Shown here: positions 20,653 through 28,510 of the stretch, piece after piece | How the letters are laid out: each line of letters opens with the position of its first letter | How positions within the stretch are numbered: the first letter of the stretch is position 1 | Translations under genes and position numbers: made by a program | NCBI GenBank assembly: GCA_000818945.1 | Contig: KN805379.1 | Coordinates: forward strand, 403,209-457,857 | Reading direction: 5' to 3' | Origin: Schizochytrium sp. CCTCC M209059 | Lineage: Eukaryota > Sar > Bigyra > Thraustochytrida > Thraustochytriidae | Length of the DNA stretch: 54,649 nt | The notes under the pieces: model-generated | Told to the model about the DNA's origin: nothing | What the model saw: only the letters and a program-made list of their open reading frames with translations | Databases searched by the model: none

Positions 20653-22612
20653 ATGGGCAACAAGGTGAAGCTTTCGAGCGGAATCCGCGAGAAGGGGCGG
20701 GCGACCATAAAGAAGAAGAGCATCAAGAGCAAGGCGCTCGACATCAACTCGAAGCGGCGCGCGCGTAAGGCCGGCAACGTCCGCAAGAAGGGACACGAGG
20801 GCCATGCCATCCGCTACATTACGCGCCGGCGCGCGATGAAGAAACTTCAGCTCTCGCTTCAGGACTTTCGCCGCCTGTGCATCCTCAAGGGCATCTACCC
20901 GCGCGAACCGCTCGGGAAGAAGGTCCACCAGACGTGCTACCACGTCAAGGACATTGCCTTTCTGGCGCACGAGCCTCTGCTCCACAAGTTCGCGGAAATC
21001 AAGGCCTACTTGGACAAAGTGGCCCATCTCCTTAACCGCAAGAACGTGTCTGACGCCCGTCGCAAGTTCGATGCCAAGCCCGAGTACACGGTCGACCACC
21101 TCATCAAGGAGCGCTACCCGCGTTTTGGCGACAGCCTTGCGGACATGGACGACGCGCTCTGCTTGCTCCACTTGTTTGCAAACATGCCTGCCATGTCCAA
21201 GGTTGACGCCAAGCGCAGCGAGAATTGCCTGCGCCTGTGCCGCGAGTGGCAGCTCTACGTTGTGCGCGCCCGCGCGCTCCGCAAGACTTTCATCTCTGTC
21301 AAGGGTATCTACTACCAGGCCGAGGTCTTTGGCGAGCTCATCACCTGGATCGTGCCCCATAAGTTCGCTCAGCGCTCGCCGAGGGAGGTCGACTTTAGCG
21401 TGATGAGCACCTTTCTCGAGTTCTACGAATGCCTCACCTCGTTTGTGCTCTTCAAACTCTACCACACGCTTGGTCTTCGTTACCCGCCCAAGCTCGACGC
21501 CGCTGTTGACGCCAAGGGCGCCCATCTGGAGGCCATCCAAACCGAGACCATCGTCGAAGACGAGGATGAGGACGAGAACATGGACTTGGATTCTGGTACC
21601 AACGACGAAGGCAACCAGGCGGGGCTTGAGGGAACCGAGGAGCAGGAAGCTGATGCCCCGAAGGCCACGATCCAAGACAAGAAGCAGGCCAGAAAGGCCA
21701 AGGCCAAGGCTGACGCCGAGAGTCGGGCCCGCATCGAGACTCTTTCGAAGCGGATGCGGGAAATCGCGCAGCACGACGAAGAGGAAGAAGAAAAGGACGC
21801 AGAGGACCGCGCCGCTGACGTGCAGGACCCGGACCTCGATGACGAAGCTTTCGCCGGCGACGAGCAGGCGCAGCAGGTTGCTGAACAGGAGCGTGAGATC
21901 CAGGCACAGACGAACCTTTTGCGCGGACTTACCTTTTGGCTCTCGCGCGAAGTCCCCTTTGAGTCCCTTGAATTTGTTATTCGCGCATTTGGTGGCGAGG
22001 TGCTCTCCGCCAGTGCTGGCGACAAGCCCACAGACAAACGCATCACGCACATTGTAACGGACCGTCCCAAGGTCGACCGCACCAATACTCGCTGTGAGTA
22101 CATTCAGCCCCAGTGGGTGTTTGACTCGGTGAACTGGAAGGTGCTTTTGCCAGTGCAAAAGTACGCGCCCGACGTGTCTTTTTTGCCTCCTCACCTTTCT
22201 CCCTTTGTGGACGATGCTGCTGTTGGCTACAAGCCCGAGTACGCTGAGGAGATTGAGCACCTTCAGTCCGCGGCGGGCGTGGCTCCTGACAAGCTCGCGC
22301 CCCCTGCGCTTCTGCGTGATACGTATAGGCCCACAGAAGAGGAGAAGATGGACGCTGCTGCCGCCGCTGCCGCGCGTCGCCGCGCCGAGGACGGTACCCA
22401 GGACGAAGAGGACGAGGACGACGAAGCTGCAGAGGAGGCCTTTGTCGAGGAACTGAACGAGGAGCTGCGTACCGGCCAACGCCGCAAGCGTAAGCGGGAC
22501 ATTGAGGCGAAGAAGGAAAAGGTCGACGCGGAAGATCTCACCGACAAGGGAAATTCCTCGGCTGCTGATCTTCCTGCCGATCCCGAGAGCGATGAAGACA
22601 GCGAAGAAGTGG

Positions 22613-22643
<31 letters not shown>

Positions 22644-23082
22644 CGTGCCCGCCTCCAAGAAGGCCAAGAAGGAAGAAGCCAAGGCCAAAAAGGCAGCGGA
22701 TGAGAAGAAGGCCAAGGCCAAGAAGGCTGAGGCCAAGGAGAAGGAGCTAGAGGACGAGAAGAAGAAGAAGAAGATCTCCAAGGATCCCAACTTTGAACCG
22801 GCCAAAAAGTTTTCTGGTCCTCGCCCTGGCTTCTTCTTTAAAAATGGTCCCAAGGGCCCCGGCTATTACCCAGACCTCAACGCGAAGCGCAAGCGGACCT
22901 TCCGTTCGAACAATGTCGTGAGCAAGCGCCAGCAACGGCTTGCGCAAAAGAAGGAGGAAAATGAGCGCTCTCAAATGCTCATGTCCAACAAGGCACGGCG
23001 TCTCTATGGCCAGATGCAGCACGGCATCAAGGCCAAGCAGGCCAACGCCGCCGAGCTTCGCCGACGTCGCCGCAGCAAGTAA
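20653..23082 (+). CDS. PES1: Pescadillo homologue (60S ribosome biogenesis factor)
   Basis: This protein (NOP7 in yeast) is a nucleolar factor of the PeBoW complex needed for 27S pre-rRNA processing and 60S subunit assembly. The predicted 809-residue protein begins MGNKVKLSSG at an ATG in a good context (accATGg). It carries the conserved pescadillo N-terminal region (about 1-280, including RRLCILKGIYPREP and KGIYYQAE). A BRCT domain spans about 422-510 (LTFWLSREVPFESLEF, ITHIVTDRP, QPQWVFDSVN). Acidic and Lys-rich charged stretches follow, including a poly-Glu run near residues 654-662, and a basic C-terminus. It is longer than the roughly 590-residue human protein, mainly through charged low-complexity insertions. 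The upstream in-frame extension to 20353 starts at a non-ATG codon and is discounted. Confidence 0.95.
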
Positions 23083-23423
23083 ACTCGTACAGCCAACTTG
23101 GCAGTTAGTTGCATCTTGGTAATCTGCAGCGGAAGGCGAGATCGAAAAGCAGCCCTTTACTCTCTCTTTTTACTCTCTTCTTTTTTTGTAAGATCCAAGC
23201 TCAACCGAATGTTTTGATTGATTCTTCTGTCTAACAACGAACTTGGTTTCGCTTTGCACGAGCTCTTAGTTCACGTTCGAGGACAGCGCCGACAATCTAC
23301 TGGGACGTGCACGCGCGCTAATGGCGCAACTTCCTCCCTTTCTACCTAGGTAGACTCTAGGCCTGGGCCTTGTTCTAGTTTGCAAATCATATTTCTTTCT
23401 TTTGCTTTCAGGAACAATAAGAT
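23083..23423. terminator. Convergent 3' intergenic region
   Basis: This 341-bp gap separates the stop codons of pescadillo (plus) and the KNL2-like gene (minus). It has T-rich stretches near 23165-23190 and 23390-23405 and a partial TAGGCCTG motif at about 23358. No gene is seen. Confidence 0.5.
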
Positions 23424-25547
23424 TTACTCTTCAGCCTCTTCGTCGTCATCGTCGTCGTCGTCAAATCCCTCATCCTCATCCGAGAACTCGTAAACAAAGT
23501 GCTCCGGACGAACCGAGATACGTACAGAGCCACCAGGTGTAAAGTTGCCCTTGATGCCATCGTCCAGAACCGCCTCGGTGTCGACCTTGGCTTTGGTCTG
23601 GCCCATTTGTGGCGTCAACGAACCTGCAGCCAATTCGCTTCGATGCCCCGCCTGGGCCCCGCGAAGGTGCCGCCCTGCGACCTTGCGGCGTTTCGCAACG
23701 CCGGCAATGTAGCGGTCAGCTCGTCGTCGTTCCTCCTCGTTGATATATTGCAAACCGTCTTGGTCATCCTCGCTCTCGCTTTCTCCAGCAACGCGGACGT
23801 CGACGATGGCACCCTCATCTTGAGCAGCTCCTGCTCGACTTCCTTTTCCTTTAAGACCACGGCGTGCGGAAGGACGCTCGGCCGAAGCGAGTGCCTTGGG
23901 ATTGGGTGTAGCGATGCTCGTATCAAAATCAAAGTTGGAATCGCTCTCATCACTTTGCGCCTGGTCTTCCGCATCGTCCAAGTTCCGGGACTCTGCGCGA
24001 GTCTTGCCTTGAGCCAGCCTCTTTCGGAATGGCGTTGCTGCAAAGAGGTCATCCGTATGGTCGCGCTCGGAAGCGCGAAAGACTTCCCGGACTTGGCCGC
24101 GAAACTTGGCCGTGTTTCGACCCGCCAATTTGCGCATCCGCCCTGGCTCACGCTTTTCTTTCGACGGGTCACTTCGACCTTGGTTTGCGTTGTTTGATTG
24201 GCCGCCACGTTTTATATCAAGAGCCGAACGCCCCTGACTAGTGTTGAGAAACCATTGATTGTAGCATTGTTGCGCTGTGCGACCTGGAACAAAGTGCGCG
24301 ACATGCGACCAGAATTTTGCGTGTGTCGGATCTGCTCTTGCGTGGCCCTCGCGCAGCAAACGATTCTCCTTGGCAGTCCACTCCCCATTGCGCGGACCTC
24401 GGACAAGTTCGCGAGCCTCGGCTGCGACACTTTCGTCCTTGTCGGAAGATTCGCTCTCGCTCTCGCTCTCACTCTCACTGTCAGCTTGATCACCATTTGC
24501 GTGTCGAACCAAACCCTGTCGTGCTGCGGGGCTGTCGTACTCGCGGTAGTTCACGGAGCCCTTGGTACGTAAACGCCGGCTCCGTCGTACGGCAGCGTCG
24601 CCGGCAGGATCTTCGTCCTTTTCACCAACATCCTGTTCACCTTTCTCCACGCCAACATTGCTTTCATGAACGCGATCGTCTCGCCCCGACACGCGCCTGC
24701 GCCGTCTGTAAGATGGGCGCACAGGCTCGTCAAGCTCTTGCATGTTAAGCGAATCCAAAAATTCATTGGCTTCGTATGGGTTCGCATCACTCTTTGTGGC
24801 GCGGCTTGAGGCATGCGTTGTCCCCTTGCGCTTCTTGATCGATCGCCGCTGTGCCTTTGTGTTGGAGACTTCATCACGTTGACTTGCCACTTTCTTCTCC
24901 GCGTCATGGTTGGCGTGTTGATTCGGTTTTGCATGAGACTTGGTGGCTACTTTGTCATTTACTGACGTCGTTGTACGGTCATTCTTTGGTGGATCCGGTT
25001 TTCTCTTTTTCTGCTTGGAAGGTTGTGCCGTCCTTTTCTCGGAACTCCATTTTGCAAAAATATCACGCCAAGTTGAAGGAAAGCCATGTTGAAAGTCCGA
25101 AATCTCGATTCCACGCGGGAGCGCCCATCGAGGGTCTTTCTTGTTTGGAGGCCCCTCCAGCTGGTACAAGTTGCCCGAACTTGTCTTGAGGAGCCTCGCG
25201 TCCACACGATCCTTGATGATGGAGGAGCCCCAGGCTTGCGATGGTTTCTGAGAAGAGCCTACAGTCCTTCCGCTGAGATACACTTGACATGAGTCTGGCC
25301 GCGCGCGTTGAATGCACCAGTGCGTAAGGACCAGAGGTGCTCGGGCTTGTTTTGCCCCATTTTCCTTGCCCTCGCGAGGCACTTTACTCGCAGGCCGCTT
25401 CTTATCGTGGGTCCGCTCATCGCTTTTGCGTGTGGCCCCCAGCCGCTTGAGCTCCTCCTTGCCGCGCGAAGTAGAAGAAGAGGAGGAGGAGGAGGAGGCC
25501 TCTTCACGCGAGCGCCGTGAGAAGCTCGCCAGCGATGGTGCGCTCAT
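23424..25547 (-). CDS. KNL2/MIS18BP1-like centromere protein (SANTA + SANT)
   Basis: Members of this family bring the CENP-A loading machinery to centromeres. The 707-residue product has a SANTA domain at about 71-167, recognisable by THWCIQ, VYLSGR, SSIIKDRVDARLLKT, GNLYQLEG and GFPSTW. A SANT/Myb-like domain lies at about 385-436 (EWTAKENRLL, FWSHVAHFVPGRTAQQCYNQW). SANTA together with SANT is diagnostic of the KNL2/MIS18BP1/M18BP1 family. Between them, RRSRRLR (321-327) followed by NYRE resembles a CENPC-type motif, although the usual YW is YR, so CENP-A nucleosome binding through it is uncertain. The rest is charged and disordered, with an acidic C-terminus. The start ATG is at 25545-25547. 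It is divergent from a TP-site-rich gene. Confidence 0.85.
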   Translation of the reverse strand: MSAPSLASFSRRSREEASSSSSSSSTSRGKEELKRLGATRKSDERTHDKKRPASKVPREGKENGAKQARAPLVLTHWCIQRARPDSCQVYLSGRTVGSSQKPSQAWGSSIIKDRVDARLLKTSSGNLYQLEGPPNKKDPRWALPRGIEISDFQHGFPSTWRDIFAKWSSEKRTAQPSKQKKRKPDPPKNDRTTTSVNDKVATKSHAKPNQHANHDAEKKVASQRDEVSNTKAQRRSIKKRKGTTHASSRATKSDANPYEANEFLDSLNMQELDEPVRPSYRRRRRVSGRDDRVHESNVGVEKGEQDVGEKDEDPAGDAAVRRSRRLRTKGSVNYREYDSPAARQGLVRHANGDQADSESESESESESSDKDESVAAEARELVRGPRNGEWTAKENRLLREGHARADPTHAKFWSHVAHFVPGRTAQQCYNQWFLNTSQGRSALDIKRGGQSNNANQGRSDPSKEKREPGRMRKLAGRNTAKFRGQVREVFRASERDHTDDLFAATPFRKRLAQGKTRAESRNLDDAEDQAQSDESDSNFDFDTSIATPNPKALASAERPSARRGLKGKGSRAGAAQDEGAIVDVRVAGESESEDDQDGLQYINEEERRRADRYIAGVAKRRKVAGRHLRGAQAGHRSELAAGSLTPQMGQTKAKVDTEAVLDDGIKGNFTPGGSVRISVRPEHFVYEFSDEDEGFDDDDDDDEEAEE

Positions 25548-25975
25548 GGTTAGAGTTCTTTCTCCACACCCGAGTGCGACCTAGCGATTGACGACGACGA
25601 CGAGGCTTGCGGTTTCTCGCCGCCGCACGTGGTTCGACCGGCGCCGGGTGGACAGCAGTCTCCGCTGCCGCCCACGAGCCAACAGCCCGACGCGGCCGTG
25701 AGAAAGACGTTCGGGTCAGGCTGTGATGGTGAGTTTTACTTGCTTGCTTGCTTGCTTGCTTGAAGTGCTTTAGCCCTGCTTGTGAAACCGCCGGGCCTGG
25801 GACGACTAACGTTGTGGTGGTTTTCATCAGGTGCGGATACGCATTAACCCAATCTCGCGCCTGAGCCCGACCAACAAAGCGCCAACGGCGTGGGCAGTGT
25901 GGCGCAGTCTAGCGACAAGGGTCACGTCGTGTATAGCTCGTTCGCGACGCGAGGTTGCTACGAAGGCGAGACAAG
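25548..25975. promoter_or_regulatory. Divergent upstream region of the KNL2-like and TP-site genes
   Basis: These 428 bases lie between two opposed start codons and include a CTTG tetramer array at 25739-25762. Shared control of the two genes is possible but not shown by the sequence alone. Confidence 0.5.
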
Positions 25976-27529
25976 ATGTTTGGCTTCCTCGCCAAGATCT
26001 TTGGGTTCTGCACGCCCGACGCTGCATCAGCAGCTCGCGAGGGCGCAGACCAAGAGTCCTCGGCCTGCGAGACATACACGGCACCTGCTCCTCGCGACGC
26101 TCGCAGAGAGCACACCACCTTTGTGCAGGAAGCCGTCGTGCAGCTCGATGCAGTTGACTTTAGCGTGCAGTCCCATGTGTCTGCGTTGGAGACGAGTGCT
26201 CGCCACAATCCATCGCGCCGCGCAAGCTCTGCAGGAATCCTCGAGATCTTGAATGATTCCAATGGATCGACCGAAAGCGTCGTGTCGCGCACTTTTGATG
26301 ACGCGGCAGCACAAGCCACGCCTTTTCCCTCACAACCTTCGGACTTGTTAGGGACTGTCGAAAACCAGACTTCTTCGAAGCCTCTTGGAAATGAGGTTCT
26401 CTCGAAGCCAGCCACGGTGGATGCTAGCGAAGACATCCTGACGAAAAGCGACGCCAAATCTCTTGAGTCGGCACCATCAAGATTGCCAAAGACAATCCAA
26501 AGTGAAGTCTTTTCAAAGACCGTCGAATCTGGCGAAGACCTTGGAATGAAGAGCGACGCCAAACCTCTCGAGTCGACATCGTCAGAGCTGCCGAAGACTG
26601 TCCAAAGTGAAGTCTTTTCAAAGACCGCCGAATCTGGCGAAGACCTCGAAATGAAGAGCGACGTCAAATCTCTTGAGTCGGCACCGTCAGAACTGCCAAA
26701 GACTGTCCAAAGTGAAGTTCCCTCAAAGTCCATTGAATCTGAGGACCTCGCGAAGCCAGTCATGGTACGTGCTAGCAAAGACCTCGGAACAAAGAGCGAT
26801 ACCAAGCCTCTCGACTCCAAAACTCCGGAAAGAAGTGGGTCGCCTACAGAGATCAAACAGCAGCACGCCCTTGCAGATACTTCTAAAAACTTCGCAACGA
26901 CATGCAACACCAAGTCTTCGATCGATACCCCAAGCCGCAGAGGAAAAGACGACGACGTTATCGCGACGCCCTCTCGCACAGTAGAGCTTGAGAGTTCATC
27001 GTCGCTGCTTGACGAGTCACCGATGTCAGCGCACGGAACTCCCCTGCGTCCAGGCTCTACCGATGTTTCCCTGGCGTCGACACCGTGGCGAGGCCAACAA
27101 ACAAGCAGCGAGGGAACGTTGACACCAATGCGAAGTGAAGAGCAGTTAACTGGGCAAGACCAGCTGGAGACTCCAACACGAGACGACGACAGCTCCGCGA
27201 AGCAATCTGCGACGCCTCTTCGCGATGCCACGAACACACCGCTGCAAGTGAAAGCAACACCAAGTGCAAAGAAAACACCGAATGGCCCTGCTTTCGTTGC
27301 GCGCGGATTCGGAGTGACCCCACATGATCCGAGATACCGGAGACTGCATGATCCAGATGTCCCGATTGCAGTGCACGAGAAAAGCTTCTCCAAGCGCGTC
27401 GAAAGCGCGATGCGCAGAGATGCTGTACGCCACAAGTTTCGCAAATCTCGTCAGCAGCAGCAGCCGCCACCAGCCCCCGGACTTCAAATGCTTTCTTTTG
27501 ATGAAAACGAGGACACGGGCTCCGCATGA
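25976..27529 (+). CDS. Disordered protein rich in S/T-P-x-R sites, three 35-aa repeats
   Basis: From the ATG at 25976 the product has 517 residues, beginning MFGFLAKIFGF. No known fold is recognised. Three tandem repeats of 35 residues (105 nt apart, about 26447-26760) carry KSDAKSLES, LPKTVQSEV and ESGEDL-type segments. The C-terminal half holds a dense series of Thr-Pro sites followed by Arg: TPSR twice, TPLR twice, TPWR, TPMR and TPTR. This is the minimal cyclin-dependent-kinase consensus, and the array suggests a cell-cycle phosphoprotein (inference). The C-terminus is basic with a short Gln/Pro run. The minus strand is also open over most of this interval, but its translation has no domain. 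Plus-strand coding is supported by the in-frame 35-residue repeats. The stop is only 13 bp from the stop of the convergent MYND/FKBP gene. Confidence 0.7.
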   Translation: MFGFLAKIFGFCTPDAASAAREGADQESSACETYTAPAPRDARREHTTFVQEAVVQLDAVDFSVQSHVSALETSARHNPSRRASSAGILEILNDSNGSTESVVSRTFDDAAAQATPFPSQPSDLLGTVENQTSSKPLGNEVLSKPATVDASEDILTKSDAKSLESAPSRLPKTIQSEVFSKTVESGEDLGMKSDAKPLESTSSELPKTVQSEVFSKTAESGEDLEMKSDVKSLESAPSELPKTVQSEVPSKSIESEDLAKPVMVRASKDLGTKSDTKPLDSKTPERSGSPTEIKQQHALADTSKNFATTCNTKSSIDTPSRRGKDDDVIATPSRTVELESSSSLLDESPMSAHGTPLRPGSTDVSLASTPWRGQQTSSEGTLTPMRSEEQLTGQDQLETPTRDDDSSAKQSATPLRDATNTPLQVKATPSAKKTPNGPAFVARGFGVTPHDPRYRRLHDPDVPIAVHEKSFSKRVESAMRRDAVRHKFRKSRQQQQPPPAPGLQMLSFDENEDTGSA

Positions 27530-27542
27530 AATGACTTCCCTC

Positions 27543-28160
27543 TCAGCTGATTCGATGTATGCCAAGAAGGATTGGAACTTGATCGACCTCTGCTCCTGTT
27601 AAATTTGCGTCTGGAAGGACCACCAGCTCCGCCTCCTCACCTGGCTGAAGCAAGGGGACGGCTTCTTCAAGCGCTGGCATTAGAGATCTTGTCCCTGTAC
27701 GAAGTATCAAAGGCAGAGCTCCATATTTCTCACCAGAATCATCGAAAACCCTTCGGTTCATGTATGAGGCTCGATAGTGTAGCTGAATTTTCAGAGACGG
27801 TGCTCGGACCTGGCGCTCGGGTTGCCTCGTTTTGCCTTTTCGCTTTGAGTTCTTGGACAACTCTGTTTTGCTTTGCAGATCGCTATTTGGGCCTCCTGAC
27901 GTGAATGCCCAGGCTGGCCCGCCTCGTTTTCTATTTGCCTTGATTTTCTTGATGGGTTTGCAAGCAAGCTTATGCGTGTCCCAGTCCTCTTTAAGATGCT
28001 CGGGAGTGCAGTAAAAAATTGCCTTACACGCCGCGCAGCAGCATTCGCCTCGTTTCCCGCACGGGCACAAGAGACGAGGATCGGGGTCGCTTTCAATAGC
28101 TTCCTTCTCCTCCTCTTTCTCCTCTTTACCCTCCTGTTTCGTTTCTGTTTCCGAGCCCAT
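27543..28160 (-). CDS. MYND zinc finger fused to a degenerate FKBP-like domain
   Basis: The first ATG (28158-28160) gives a 205-residue protein. After a Glu/Lys-rich head, residues 32-67 form a MYND-type zinc finger: CPCG, a CCCAAC cluster, FYCTPEHLKEDW and THKLAC. MYND fingers usually mediate protein contacts with proline-containing motifs. Residues 121-205 match an FKBP-type prolyl isomerase fold: LKIQLHYR, RRVFDDSG, ALEEAVPLLQPGEEAEL and a closing beta strand VPILLGIHRI. The FKBP pocket keeps Tyr129, Phe139 and Asp140. The Trp at its base is replaced (MPALEEA instead of xGWEEx) and the LAYG Tyr is lost, so isomerase activity is doubtful. It could be a chaperone adaptor. Its stop is 13 bp from that of the TP-site gene, so the two 3' UTRs almost certainly overlap. 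Confidence 0.75.
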   Translation of the reverse strand: MGSETETKQEGKEEKEEEKEAIESDPDPRLLCPCGKRGECCCAACKAIFYCTPEHLKEDWDTHKLACKPIKKIKANRKRGGPAWAFTSGGPNSDLQSKTELSKNSKRKGKTRQPERQVRAPSLKIQLHYRASYMNRRVFDDSGEKYGALPLILRTGTRSLMPALEEAVPLLQPGEEAELVVLPDANLTGAEVDQVPILLGIHRIS

Positions 28161-28510
28161 GATCAAGACCCTCGGTGAGGCCGAGCGCCTATGCACCACT
28201 CTTTAGTTTTGGTAGCCCAGCGACGTATCCCGAATCGCCACCAAGCTTCACGGGCTCGTACGGGTCAGGCAGGAAGACTGTCCCGACAACAGCAAGCTCG
28301 TCCGTCGGTGCCGACCGTCGCCTATGCATTTGTTTGTCTCTCTTGGATTATTATGATACTTATCAAAATTCGAAGTTCGGCGAGTCCAAGTCGTCACACA
28401 ACCCAACGGATAGGCACAGAGACAGACGAACGGTGCCAACCCTACGGCAGTCGCTTGGTCGAGGCTTTGTTGTGCAGACCAGCGAACGTTTACGCGTGAA
28501 ATCGGGCGCG
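28161..28510. promoter_or_regulatory. Divergent upstream region of the MYND/FKBP and EF-hand genes
   Basis: There are 350 bases between opposed ATGs. The EF-hand gene's frame is open through this interval from a GTG at 28175, but the first ATG is at 28511 and the translated leader has no domain. Confidence 0.5.

Noticed and set aside
20467..22479. A 670-codon minus-strand open frame opposite pescadillo
   Set aside because: It is the mirror of strongly biased coding sequence; the plus strand holds conserved pescadillo and BRCT domains.
25909..27444. A 511-codon minus-strand open frame opposite the TP-site gene
   Set aside because: It has no domain; the plus strand has in-frame 35-residue repeats and a good start, although coding choice here is less certain than elsewhere.
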